Positions 38,801 to 52,009 are shown, counted from the first letter of the stretch. The stretch is 64,000 nt of DNA from Prosopocoilus inquinatus (GCA_036172665.1 JAYKNF010000029.1:62001-126000), one strand, 5' to 3'. The notes: generated by a model not told the origin, from the letters alone. Numbers and translations are program-made.

Positions 38801-41800
38801 TTTTCGGACGCAGCAGAAGCTGGAAATAGTTTTAAACGAAACAACACGTATTAGCGTTGTTCCTGTGATGTATCTAATCGATCCTTACTCATCTATCATG
38901 TTATTTGGCGTATCGATGGACTCCAGTAACTTTGATGTGAAATACGAAGTTCTCGGACGCAGCTGAAGCTCTGATGTGAGATACAAAGTCTTTGGACGCA
39001 GCAGAAGCTGGAAATAGTTTTAAACGAAACAACACGCATTGGCGTTGTTCCTGTGATGTATCTAATCGATCCTTACTCATCTATCATGTTATTTGACGTT
39101 TCGATGGACTCCAGTAACTCTAATGTGAGATACGAAATTTTCGGACGCAGCAGAAGCTGGAAATAGTTTTAAACGAAACAACACGCATTAGCGTTGTTCC
39201 TGTGATGTATCTAATCGATCCTTACTCATCTATCATGTTATTTGGCGTTTGCATGGACTCCAGTAACCCTGACGTGAGATACGAAGTTCTCGGATGCAGC
39301 AGAAGCTGGAAATAGTTTTAAACGAAACAACACGCATTAGCGTTGTTCCTGTGATGTATCTAATCGATCCTTACTCATCTATCATGTTATTTGGCGTTTC
39401 GATGGACTCCAGTAACTCTAATGTGAGATACGAAATTTTCTGACACAGCAGAAGCTGGAAATAGTTTTAAACGAAACAACACGCATTAGCGTTGTTCCTG
39501 TGATGTATCTAATCGATCCTTACTTATCTATCATGTTATTTGACGTTTGGATGGGCTCCAGTAACCCTGACGTGAGATACGAAGTTCTCGGACGCAGCAG
39601 AAGCTGGAAATAGTTTTAAACGAAACAACACGTATTAGCGTTGTTCCTGTGATGTATCTAATCGATCCTTACTCATCTATCATGTTATTTGACGTTTGGA
39701 TGGACTTCAGTATCTCTGATGTGAGATACAAAGTTTTTGGACGCAGCAGAAGCTGGAAATAGTTTTGAACGAAACAACACGTATTAGCGTTGTTCCTGTG
39801 ATGTATCTAATCGATCCTTACTCATCTATCATGTTATTTGGCGTTTCGATGGACTCCAGTAACTTTGATGTGAGATACGAAGTTCTCGGACGCAGCTGAA
39901 GCTAGAAATAGTTTCAAACGAAACAACACGCATTAGCGTTGTTACTGTGATGTATCTAATCGATCCTTATTTATCTATCATGTTATTTGACGTTTGGATG
40001 GACTCCAGTAAGTCTGATGTGAGATACAAAATTTTTGGACGCAGCAGGAGCTGGAAATAGTTTTAAACGAAACAACACGTATTAGCGTTGTTCCTGTGCT
40101 GTATCTAATCGATCCTTACTCATCTATCATGATATTTGACGTTTCGATGGACTCCAGTAACTCTAATGTGAGATACGAAATTTTCGGACGCAGCAGAAGC
40201 TGGAAATAGTTTTAAACGATACAACACGCATTAGCGTTGTTCCTGTGATGTATCTAATCGATCCTTACTTATCTATCATGTTATTTGACATTTGGATGGA
40301 CTCCAGTAACCCTGACGTGAGATACGAAGTTCTCGGACGCAGCAGAAGCTGGAAATAGTTTTAAACGAAACAACACGTATTAGCGTTGTTCCTGTGATGT
40401 ATCTAATCGATCCTTACTCATCTATCATGATATTTGACGTTTGGATGGACTCCAGTAACTCTGATGTGAGATACAAAGTCTTTGGACGCAGCAGAAGCTG
40501 GAAATAGTTTTAAACGAAACAACACGCATTGGCGTTGTTCCTGTGATGTATCTAATCGATCCTTACTCATCTATCATGTTATTTGACGTTTCGATGGACT
40601 CCAGTAACTCTAATGTGAGATACGAAATTTTCGGACGCAGCAGAAGCTGGAAATAGTTTTAAACGAAACAACACGCATTAGCGTTGTTCCTGTGATGTAT
40701 CTAATCGATCCTTACTCATCTATCATGTTATTTGGCGTTTGCATGGACTCCAGTAACCCTGACGTGAGATACGAAGTTCTCGGATGCAGCAGAAGCTGGA
40801 AATAGTTTTAAACGAAACAACACGCATTAGCGTTGTTCCTGTGATGTATCTAATCGATCCTTACTCATCTATCATGTTATTTGGCGTTTCGATGGACTCC
40901 AGTAACTTTGATGTGAGATACGAAGTTCTCGGACGCAGCTGAAGCTGGAAATAGTTTTAAATGAAACAACACGTATTAGCGTCGTTCCTGTGATGTATCT
41001 AAACGATCCTTACTTATCTAACATGTTGTTTGACGTTTGGATGGACTCCAGTAAGTCTGATGTGAGATACAAAGTTTTTGGACGCAGCAGGAGCTGGAAA
41101 TAGTTTTAAACGAAACAACACGTATTAGCGTTGTTCCTGTGCTGTATCTAATCGATCCTTACACATATATCATGTTATTTGGCGTTTCGATGGACTCCAG
41201 TAGCTCTGATGTGAGATACGACGTTTTCGGACGCAGCAGAAGCTGGAAATAGTTTTAAACGAAACAACACGCATTAGCGTTGATTCTGTGATGTTTCTAA
41301 TCGATCCTTACTCATCTATCATGTTATTTGACGTTTGGATGAACTCCAGTAACCCTGACGTGAGATACGAAGTTCTCGGACGCAGCAGAACCTGGAAATA
41401 GTTTTAAACGAAACAACACGCATTAGCGTTGTTCCTGTGATGTATCTAATCGATCCTTACTCATCTATCATGTTATTTGGCGTTTCGATGGACTCCAGTA
41501 GCTCTGATGTGAGATACGACGTTTTCTGAGGCAGCAGAAGCTGGAAATAGTTTTAAACGAAACAACACGCATTAGCGTTGTTCCTGTGATGTATCTAATC
41601 GATCCTTACTCATCTATCATGTTATTTGACGTTTCGATGGACTCCAGTAACTCTAATGTGAGAAACGAAATTTTCGGACGCAGCAGAAGCTGGAAATAGT
41701 TTTAAACGAAACAACACGCATTAGCGTTGTTCCTGTGATATATCTAATCGATCCTTACTTATCTATCATGTTATTTGACATTTGGATGGACTCCAGTAAC

Positions 41801-43380
41801 CCTGACGTGAGATACGAAGTTCTCGGACGCAGCAGAACCTGGAAATAGTTTTAAACGAAACAACACGCACTAGCGTTGTTCCTGTGATGTATCTAATCGA
41901 TCCTTACTTATCTATCATGTTATTTGACATTTGGATGGACTCCAGTAACTTAGATGTGAGATACGATGTTCTCGGACGCAGCTGAAGCTAGAAATAGTTT
42001 TAAACGAAACAACACGCATTAGCGTTGTTCCTGCGTAGTATCTAATCGATCCTTACTTATCTATCATGTTATTTGACATTTCGATGGACTCCAGTAGCTC
42101 TGATGTGATATACGACGTTTTCGGACGCAGCAGCAGCTGGAAATAGTTTTAAACGAAACAACACATATTAGCGTTGTTCCTGTGATGTATCTAATCGATC
42201 CTTACTCATCTATCATGTTATTTGACGTTTGGACGGACTCCAGTAACCCTGATGTGATATACAAAGTTATCGGACGCAGCAGAAGCTGGAAATAGTTTTG
42301 AACGAAACAACACGTATTAGCGTTGTTCCTGTGCTGTATCTAATCGATCCATACTTATCTATCATGTTATTTGACGTTACGATGGACTCCAGTAACTCTG
42401 ATGTGAGATACGACGTTTTCGGACGCAGCAGAAGCTGGAAATAGTTTTAAACGAAACAACACGTATTAGCGTTGTTCCTGTGATGTATCTAATCGATCCT
42501 TACTCATCTATCATGTTATTTGACGTTTGGATGGACTCCAGTAACTCTGATGAGAGACACAAAGATTTCGGACGCAGCAGAAGCTGGAAATAGTTTTGAA
42601 CGAAACAACACGTATTAGCGTTGTTCCTGTGATGTATCTAATCGATCCTTACTCATCTATCATGTTATTTGACGTTTGGATGAACTCCAGTAACTCTGAT
42701 GAGAGGCACAAAGATTTCGGACGCAGCAGAAGCTGGAAATAGTTTTAAACGAAACAACACGTATTAGCGTTTTTCCTGTGCTGTATCTAGTCGATCCTTA
42801 CTCATATATCATGCTACTTGGCGTTTCGATGGACTCCAGTATCTCTGATGTGAGATACGACGTTTTCGGACGCAGCAGAAGCTGGAAATAGTTTTAAACG
42901 AAACAACACGCATTAGCGTTGTTCCTGTGATGTATCTAATCGATCCTTACTCATCTATCATGTTATTTGGCGTTTCGATGGACTCCAGTAACTTTGATGT
43001 GAGATACGAAGTTCTCAGACGCAGCTGAAGCTGGAAATAGTTTTAAATGAAACAACACGTATTAGCGTTGTTCCTGTGATGTATCTAATCGATCCTTACT
43101 CATCTATCATGTTATTTGGCGTTTCGATGGACTCCAGTAGCTCTGATGTGAGATACGACGTTTTCTGAGGCAGCAGAAGCTGGAAATAGTTTTAAAAGAA
43201 ACAACACGCATTAGCGTTGTTCCTGTGATGTATCTAATCGATCCTTACTCATCTATCATGTTATTTGACGTTTCGATGGACTCCAGTAACCCTGACGTGA
43301 GATACGAAGTTCTAGGACGCAGCAGAACCTGGAAATAGTTTTAAACGAAACAACACCCATTAGCGTTGTTCCTGTGATGT
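35894..43380 (+). repeat. Higher-order repeat unit B, internally deleted, 7,487 bp
   Basis: Starts like unit A and follows it to about 38,425 with about five substitutions (for example GTTCTCGG for GTTCGCGG, GTTGTCCC near 36,772, GTATCGATGG near 37,123 and GCTGCTATG near 37,551). It then skips to other parts of the unit. From 39,000 to about 39,410 it follows 33,000-33,410, then 31,640-32,440, and from about 40,215 it follows 32,730 onward at an offset of 7,487. Net loss against unit A is 18 monomers plus 110 bp. It contains the out-of-register junction at 38,970. Confidence 0.82.
38872..39059 (+). repeat. Composite 188-bp monomer, out-of-register junction
   Basis: The sequence runs from GCAGCTGAAGCT (monomer position 99) straight into CTGATGTGAG (position 61 of another monomer) at 38,970/38,971. 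This removes 110 bp relative to two whole monomers and shifts the phase of everything downstream. The left part is a T-type monomer with GAAATAC. The right part is a D monomer followed by the CATTGGCG monomer end seen near 33,040. Only about 2 bases (CT) are shared at the joint. Confidence 0.93.
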
Positions 43381-45804
43381 ATCTAATCGATCCTTACTCA
43401 TCTATCATGTTATTTGGCGTTTCGATGGACTCCAGTAACTTTGATGTGAGATACGAAGTTCTCGGACGCAGCTGAAGCTGGAAATAGTTTTAAATGAAAC
43501 AACACGTATTAGCGTTGTTCCTGTGATGTATCTAAACGATCCCTACTTATCTAACATGTTATTTGACGTTTGGATGGACTCCAGTAACCCTGACGTGAGA
43601 TACGAAGTTCTCGGACGCAGCAGAAGCTGGAAATAGTTTTAAACGAAACAACACGTATTAGCGTTGTTCCTGTGATGTATCTAATCGATCCTTACTCATC
43701 TATCATGTTATTTGACGTTTGGATGGACTCCAGTAACTCTGATGTGAGATACAGTCTTTGGACGCAGCAGAAGCTGGAAATAGTTTGGAACGAAACAACA
43801 CGTATTAGCGTTGTTCCTGTGATGTATCTAATCGATCCTTACTTAGCTACTATGTTATTTGACGTTTCGATGGACTCCAGTAACTCTAATGTGAGATACG
43901 AAATTTTCGGACGCAGCAGAAGCTGGAAATAGTTTTAAACGAAACAACACGCATTAGCGTTGTTCCTGTGATGTATCTAACCGATCCTTACTCATCTATC
44001 ATGTTATTTGACGTTTGGATGGACTCCAGTAACTCTGATGTGAGATACAAAGTCTTTGGACGCAGCAGAAGCTGGAAATAGTTTTGAACGAAACAACACG
44101 TATTAGCGTTGTTCCTGTGATGTATCTAATCGATCCTTACTCATCTATCATGTTATTTGACGTTTGGATGGACTCCAGTAACCCTGACGTGAGATACGAA
44201 GTTCTCGGACGCAGCAGAAGCTGGAAATAGTATTAAACGAAACAACACGCATTAGCGTTGTTCCTGTGATGTATCTAATCGATCCTTACTCATCTATCAT
44301 GTTATTTGACGTTTGGATGGACTCCAGTAACTCTGATGTGAGATACAAAGTCTTTGGACGCAGCAGAAGCTGGAAATAGTTTTGAACGAAACAACACGTA
44401 TTAGCGTTGTTCCTGTGCTGTATCTAATCGATCCTTACTCATATATCATGTTATTTGGCGTTTCGATGGACTCCAGTAGCTCTGATGTGAGATACGACGT
44501 TTTCGGACGCAGCAGAAGCTGGAAATAGTTTTAAACGAAACAACACGTATTAGCGTTGTTCCTGTGATGTATCTAATCGATCCTTACTCATCTATCATGT
44601 TATTTGACGTTTCGATGGACTCCAGTAACTCTAATGTGAGATACGAAATTTGCGGACGCAGCAGAAGCTGGAAATAGTTTTAAACGAAACAACACGCATT
44701 AGCGTTGTTCCTGTGATGTATCTAATCGATCCTTACTTATCTATCATGTTATTTGACGTTTGGATGGACTCCAGTAACCCTGACGTGAGATACGAAGTTC
44801 TCGGACGCAGCAGAAGCTGGAAATAGTTTTAAACGAAACAACACGTATTAGCGTTGTTCCTGTGATGTATCTAATCGATCCTTACTCATCTATCATGTTA
44901 TTTGACGTTTGGATGGACTCCAGTAACTCTGATGTGAGATACAAAGTTTTTGGACGCAGCAGAAGCTGGAAATAGTTTTGAACGAAACAACACGTATTAG
45001 CGTTGTTCCTGTGATGTATCTAATCGATCCTTACTTAGCTACTATGTTATTTGACGTTTCGATGGACTCCAGTAACTCTAATGTGAGATACGAAATTTTC
45101 GGACGCAGCAGAAGCTGGAAATAGTTTTAAACGAAACAACACGCATTAGCGTTGTTCCTGTGATGTATCTAATCGATCCTTACTCACCTATCATGTTATT
45201 TGGCGTTTGGATGGACTCCAGTAACCCTGACGTGAGATACGAAGTTCTCGGAGGCAGCAGAAGCTGGAAATAGTTTTAAACGAAACAACACGTATTAGCG
45301 TTGTTCCTGTGATGTATCTAATCGATCCTTACTCATCTATCATGTTATTTGGCGTTTCGATGGACTCCAGTATCTCTGATGTGAGATACGACGTTTTCGG
45401 ACGCAGCAGAAGCTGGAAATAGTTTTAAACGAAACAACACGCATTAGCGTTGTTCCTGTGATGTATCTAATCGATCCTTACTCATCTATCATGTTATTTG
45501 GCGTTTCGATGGACTCCAGTAACTTTGATGTGAGATACGAAGTTCTCAGACGCAGCTGAAGCTGGAAATAGTTTTAAATGAAACAACACGTATTAGCGTT
45601 GTTCCTGTGATGTATCTAATCGATCCTTACTCATCTATCATGTTATTTGGCGTTTCGATGGACTCCAGTAGCTCTGATGTGAGATACGACGTTTTCTGAG
45701 GCAGCAGAAGCTGGAAATAGTTTTAAAAGAAACAACACGCATTAGCGTTGTTCCTGTGATGTATCTAATCGATCCTTACTCATCTATCATGTTATTTGAC
45801 GTTT
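40215..45804 (+). repeat. 5.6-kb block matching 32.7-38.3 kb
   Basis: Offset 7,487 bp holds from a left limit that lies within about 40,165-40,250 to 45,804. It runs across the end of unit B and the start of unit C. The right break is visible at 45,805, where GTTTGGATGG and CTCTGATG replace GTTTCGATGG and CCCTGACG of the partner. Small differences include GATACAACACGC at about 40,219, CATGTTGTTTG at about 41,025, GCGTTGATTCTG at about 41,278 and the lack of CTGCAG at about 42,090. Confidence 0.82.
43381..45769 (+). repeat. Higher-order repeat unit C, start only
   Basis: Repeats the opening of units A and B: T monomer, AAACGATCCC C monomer, then the 2-bp-deleted D monomer at 43,679-43,825 (here followed by TTTGGAACG instead of TTTTGAACG). 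It keeps the unit order to about 45,769, then gives way to a second copy of its own earlier part. Confidence 0.85.
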
Positions 45805-47160
45805 GGATGGACTCCAGTAACTCTGATGTGAGATACAAAGTCTTTGGACGCAGCAGAAGCTGGAAATAGTTTTGAACGAAACAACACGTATTAGCGTTGT
45901 TCCTGTGATGTATCTAATCGATCCTTACTCATCTATCATGTTATTTGACGTTTGGATGGACTCCAGTAACCCTGACGTGAGATACGAAGTTCTCGGACGC
46001 AGCAGAAGCTGGAAATAGTATTAAACGAAACAACACGCATTAGCGTTGTTCCTGTGATGTATCTAATCGATCCTTACTCATCTATCATGTTATTTGACGT
46101 TTGGATGGACTCCAGTAACTCTGATGTGAGATACAAAGTCTTTGGACGCAGCAGAAGCTGGAAATAGTTTTGAACGAAACAACACGTATTAGCGTTGTTC
46201 CTGTGCTGTATCTAATCGATCCTTACTCATATATCATGTTATTTGGCGTTTCGATGGACTCCAGTAGCTCTGATGTGAGATACGACGTTTTCGGACGCAG
46301 CAGAAGCTGGAAATAGTTTTAAACGAAACAACACGTATTAGCGTTGTTCCTATGATGTATCTAATCGATCCTTACTCATCTATCATGTTATTTGACGTTT
46401 CGATGGACTCCAGTAACTCTAATGTGAGATACGAAATTTTCGGACGCAGCAGAAGCTGGAAATAGTTTTAAACGAAACAACACGCATTAGCGTTGTTCCT
46501 GTGATGTATCTAATCGATCCTTACTTATCTATCATGTTATTTGACGTTTGGATGGACTCCAGTAACCCTGACGTGAGATACGATGTTCTCGGACGCAGCA
46601 GAAGCTGGAAATAGTTTTAAACGAAACAACACGTATTAGCGTTGTTCCTGTGATGTATCTAATCGATCCTTACTCATCTATCATGTTATTTGACGTTTGG
46701 ATGGACTCCAGTAACTCTGATGTGAGATACAAAGTTTTTGGACGCAGCAGAAGCTGGAAATAGTTTTGAACGAAACAACACGTATTAGCGTTGTTCCTGT
46801 GATGTATCTAATCGATCCTTACTTAGCTACTAAGTTATTTGACGTTTCGATGGACTCCAGTAACTCTAATGTGAGATACGAAATTTTCGGACGCAGCAGA
46901 AGCTGGAAATAGTTTTAAACGAAACAACACGCATTAGCGTTGTTCCTGTGATGTATCTAATCGAGCCTTACTCACCTATCATGTTATTTGGCGTTTGGAT
47001 GGACTCCAGTAACCCTGACGTGAGATACGAAGTTCTCGGAGGCAGCAGAAGCTGGAAATAGTTTTAAACGAAACAACACGTATTAGCGTTGTTCCTGTGA
47101 TGTATCTAATCGATCCTTACTCATCTATCATGTTATTTGGCGTTTCGATGGACTCCAGTA
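45770..47160 (+). repeat. 12-monomer tandem duplication, right copy (period 1,788 bp)
   Basis: Matches 43,982-45,372 at an offset of 1,788 bp (12 x 149). Shared markers are AATAGTATTAAACG (44,228 and 46,016) and TCGGAGGCAGC (45,249 and 47,037). I saw about five substitutions between the copies: AATTTGCGG near 44,649, CCTATGATG near 46,349, GATGTTCTCGG near 46,583, CTAAGTTA near 46,829 and TCGAGCC near 46,963. The match ends at 47,161, where AGCTCTG faces ATCTCTG. Confidence 0.88.
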
Positions 47161-48198
47161 GCTCTGATGTGAGATACGACGTTTTCGGACGCAGCAGAAG
47201 CTGGAAATAGTTTTAAACGAAACAACACGTATTAGCGTTGTTCCTGTGATGTATCTAATCGATCCTTACTCATCTATCATGTTATTTGACGTTTCGATGG
47301 ACTCCAGTAACTCTAATGTGAGATACGAAATTTTCGGACGCAGCAGTAGCTGGAAATAGTTTTAAACGAAACAACTCGCATTAGCGTTGTTCCTGTGATG
47401 TATCTAATCGATCCTTACTTATCTATCATGTTATTTGACATTTGGATGGACTCCAGTAACCCTGACGTGAGATACGAAGTTCTCGGACGCAGCAGAAGCT
47501 GGAAATAATTTTAAACGAAACAACACGTATTAGCGTTGTTCCTGTGATGTATCTAATCGATCCTTACTCATCTATCATGTTATTTGACGTTTGGATGGAC
47601 TCCAGTAACTCTGACGTGAGATACGAAGTTCTCGGACGCAGCAGAAGCTGGAAATAGTTTTAAACGAAACAACACGCATTAGCGTTGTTCCTGTGATGTA
47701 TCTAATCGATCCTTACTTATCTATCATGTTATTTGACGTTTGGATGGACTCCAGTAACCCTGACGTGAGATACGAAGTTCTCGGACGCAGCAGAAGCTGG
47801 AAATAGTTTTAAACGAAACAACACGTATTAGCGTTGTTCCTGTGATGTATCTAATCGATCCTTACTCATCTATCATGATATTTGACGTTTGGATGGACTC
47901 CAGTAACTCTGATGTGAGATACAAAGTTTTTGGACGCAGCAGAAGCTGGAAATAGTTTTGAACGAAACAACACGTATTAGCGTTGTTCCTGTGATGTATC
48001 TAATCGATCCTTACTTAGCTACTATGTTATTTGACGTTTGGATGGACTCCAGTAACTCTAATGTGAGATACGAAATTTTCGGACGCAGCAGAAGCTGGAA
48101 ATAGTTTTAAACGAAACAACACGCATTAGCGTTGTTCCTGTAATGTATCTAATCGATCCTTACTCATCTATCATGATATTTGACGTTTGGATGGACTC
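47161..48198 (+). repeat. Transition monomers between duplication blocks
   Basis: G, N, C, D and N monomers with a few private changes (CAGCAGTAGC near 47,343, ACAACTCGC near 47,372, AATAATTTT near 47,506). From about 47,880 the sequence follows 13,140 onward at an offset of 34,740. I see nothing but monomers. Confidence 0.75.
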
Positions 48199-49688
48199 CA
48201 GTAACTCTGATGTGAGATACAAAGTCTTTGGACGCAGCAGAAGCTGGAAATAGTTTTGAACGAAACAACACGTATTAGCGTTGTTCCTGTGATGTATCTA
48301 ATCGATCCTTACTCATCTATCATGTTATTTGACGTTTGGATGGACTCTAGTAACTCTGATGTGAGATACAATGTTTTTGGACGCAGCAGGAGCTGGAAAT
48401 AGTTTGAAACGAAACAACACGTATTTTCGTTGTTCCTGTGCTGTATCTAATCGATCCTTACTCATATATCATGTTATTTGGCGTTTCGATGGACTCCAGT
48501 AGCTCTGATGTGAGATACGACGTTTTCGGACGCAGCAGAAGCTGGAAATAGTTTTAAACGAAACAACACGTATTAGCGTTGTTTCTGTGATGTATCTAAT
48601 CGATCCTTACTCATCTATCATGTTATTTGACGTTTCGATGGACTCCAGTAACTCTAATGTGAGATACGAAATTTTCGGACGCAGCAGAAGCTGGAAATAG
48701 TTTTAAACGAAACAACACGCATTAGCGTTGTTCCTGTGATGTATCTAATCGATCCTTACTTATCTATCATGTTATTTGACGTTTGGATGGACTCCAGTAA
48801 CCCTGACGTGAGATACGAAGTTCTCGGACGCAGCAGAAGCTGGAAATAGTTTTAAACGAAACAACACGTATTAGCGTTGTTCCTGTGATGTATCTAATCG
48901 ATCCTTACTCATCTATCATGTTGTTTGGCGTTTCGATGGACTCCAGTAACTTTGATGTGAGATACGAAGTTCTCGGACGCAGCTGAAGCTAGAAATAGTT
49001 TCAAACGAAACAACACGCATTAGCGTTGTTACTGTGATGTATCTAATCGATCCTTATTTATCTATCATGTTATTTGACGTTTGGATGGACTCCAGTAAGT
49101 CTGATGTGAGATACAAAGTTTTTGGACGCAGCAGGAGCTGGAAATAGTTTTAAACGAAACAACACGTATTAGCGTTGTTCCTGTGCTGTATCTAATCTAT
49201 CCTTACTCATCTATCATGTTATTTGACGTTTCGATGGACTCCAGTAACTCTAATGTGAGATACGAAATTTTCGGACGCAGCAGAAGCTGGAAATAGTTTT
49301 AAACGAAACAACACGCATTAGCGTTGTTCCTGTGATGTATCTAATCGATCCTTACTTATCTATCATGTTATTTGACGTTTGGATGGGCTCCAGTAACCCT
49401 GACGTGAGATACGAAGTTCTCGGGCGCAGCAGAAGCTGGATATAGTTTTAAACGAAACAACACGCATTAGCGTTGTTCCTGTGATGTATCTAATCGATCC
49501 TTACTTATCTATCATGTTATTTGACGTTTGGATGGACTCCAGTAACCCTGACGTGAGATACGAAGTTCTCGGACGCAGCAGAAGCTGGAAATAGTTTTAA
49601 ACGAAACAACACGTATTAGCGTTGTTCCTGTGATGTATCTAATCGATCCTTACTCATCTATCATGTTATTTGACGTTTGGATGGACTT
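48199..49688 (+). repeat. 10-monomer tandem duplication, left copy (period 1,490 bp)
   Basis: Shares private markers with 49,689-51,205 at an offset of exactly 1,490 bp: GGACTCTAGTAAC (48,343 and 49,833), ATCATGTTGTTTGG (48,916 and 50,406), CTCGGGCGCAGC and AGCTGGATATAG (49,435 and 50,925). The single-copy counterpart of this group lies at about 13.46-14.97 kb, so the duplication is local to this site. Confidence 0.93.
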
Positions 49689-51205
49689 CAGTAACTCTGA
49701 TGTGAGATACAAAGTCTTTGGACGCAGCAGAAGCTGGAAATAGTTTTGAACGAAACAACACGTATTAGCGTTGTTCCTGTGATGTATCTAATCGATCCTT
49801 ACTCATCTATCATGTTATTTGACGTTTGGATGGACTCTAGTAACTCTGATGTGAGATACAATGTTTTTGGACGCAGCAGGAGCTGGAAATAGTTTGAAAC
49901 GAAACAACACGTATTTTCGTTGTTCCTGTGCTGTATCTAATCGATCCTTACTCATATATCATGTTATTTGGCGTTTCGATGGACTCCAGTAGCTCTGATG
50001 TGAGATACGACGTTTTCGGACGCAGCAGAAGCTGGAAATAGTTTTAAACGAAACAACACGTATTAGCGTTGTTTCTGTGATGTATCTAATCGATCCTTAC
50101 TCATCTATCATGTTATTTGACGTTTCGATGGACTCCAGTAACTCTAATGTGAGATACGAAATTTTCGGACGCAGCAGAAGCTGGAAATAGTTTTAAACGA
50201 AACAACACGCATTAGCGTTGTTCCTGTGATGTATCTAATCGATCCTTACTTATCTATCATGTTATTTGACGTTTGGATGGACTCCAGTAACCCTGACGTG
50301 AGATACGAAGTTCTCGGACGCAGCAGAAGCTGGAAATAGTTTTAAACGAAACAACACGTATTAGCGTTGTTCCTGTGATGTATCTAATCGATCCTTACTC
50401 ATCTATCATGTTGTTTGGCGTTTCGATGGACTCCAGTAACTTTGATGTGAGATACGAAGTTCTCGGACGCAGCTGAAGCTAGAAATAGTTTCAAACGAAA
50501 CAACACGCATTAGCGTTGTTACTGTGATGTATCTAATCGATCCTTATTTATCTATCATGTTATTTGACGTTTGGATGGACTCCAGTAAGTCTGATGTGAG
50601 ATACAAAGTTTTTGGACGCAGCAGGAGCTGGAAATAGTTTTAAACGAAACAACACGTATTAGCGTTGTTCCTGTGCTGTATCTAATCTATCCTTACTCAT
50701 CTATCATGTTATTTGACGTTTCGATGGACTCCAGTAACTCTAATGTGAGATACGAAATTTTCGGACGCAGCAGAAGCTGGAAATAGTTTTAAACGAAACA
50801 ACACGCATTAGCGTTGTTCCTGTGATGTATCTAATCGATCCTTACTTATCTATCATGTTATTTGACGTTTGGATGGGCTCCAGTAACCCTGACGTGAGAT
50901 ACGAAGTTCTCGGGCGCAGCAGAAGCTGGATATAGTTTTAAACGAAACAACACGCATTAGCGTTGTTCCTGTGATGTATCTAATCGATCCTTACTTATCT
51001 ATCATGTTATTTGACGTTTGGATGGACTCCAGTAACCCTGACGTGAGATACGAAGTTCTCGGACGCAGCAGAAGCTGGAAATAGTTTTAAACGAAACAAC
51101 ACGTATTAGCGTTGTTCCTGTGATGTATCTAAATGATCCTTACTCATCTATCATGTTATTTGACGTTTGGATGGACTTCAGTAACTCTGATGTGAGATAC
51201 AAAGT
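49689..51205 (+). repeat. 10-monomer tandem duplication, right copy
   Basis: Second copy of the 1,490-bp group. Its start can be placed within 49,689-49,715: just before it GGACTTCAG matches the end of the group, and just after it AAAGTCTTTGG matches the start. The only difference I noticed from the left copy is two adjacent bases at 51,133-51,134 (TCTAAATGATCC for TCTAATCGATCC). Confidence 0.93.
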
Positions 51206-52009
51206 TTTTGGACGCAGCAGAAGCTGGAAATAGTTTTGAACGAAACAACACGTATTAGCGTTGTTCCTGTGATGTATCTAATCGATCCTTACTCATCTAT
51301 CATGTTATTTGGCGTTTCGATGGACTCCAGTAACTTTGATGTGAGATACGAAGTTCTCGGACGCAGCTGAAGCTAGAAATAGTTTCAAACGAAACAACAC
51401 GCATTAGCGTTGTTACTGTGATGTATCTAATCGATCCTTATTTATCTATCATGTTATTTGACGTTTGGATGGACTCCAGTAAGTCTGATGTGAGATACAA
51501 AGTTTTTGCACGCAGCAGGAGCTGGAAATAGTTTTAAACGAAACAACACGCATTAGCGTTGTTCCTGTGATGTATCTAATCGATCCTTACTCATCTATCA
51601 TGTTATTTGGCGTTTGCATGGACTCCAGTAACCCTGACGTGAGATACGAAGTTCTCGGATGCAGCAGAAGCTGGAAATAGTTTTAAACGAAACAACACGC
51701 ATTAGCGTTGTTCCTGTGATGTATCTAATCGATCCTTACTCATCTGTCATGTTATTTGACGTTTGGATGGACTCCAGTAACTTTGATGTGAAATACGAAG
51801 TTCTCGGACGCAGCTGAAGCTGGAAATAGTTTTAAATGAAACAACACGTATTAGCGTTGTTCCTGTGATGTATCTAAACGATCCTTACTTATCTAACATG
51901 TTATTTGACGTTTGGATGGACTCCAGTAACCCTGACGTGAGATACGAAGTTCTCGGACGCAGCAGAAGCTGGAAATAGTTTTAAACGAAACAACACGCAT
52001 TAGCGTTGT
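51206..52009 (+). repeat. Short mosaic joining two HOR segments
   Basis: Continues as 14,976-15,310 (T, then S with a private TTTTTGCACGC at about 51,504) to about 51,543. It then switches to a C monomer with GGCGTTTGCATGG and CTCGGATGC (like 7,630), a T variant with GAAATAC and CTCTGTCATG, and C monomers. No unique sequence. Confidence 0.78.

Noticed and set aside
38872..39059. Possible transposon insertion or excision scar
   Set aside because: No target-site duplication, terminal repeat or foreign sequence. The joint is explained by deletion between two monomers.
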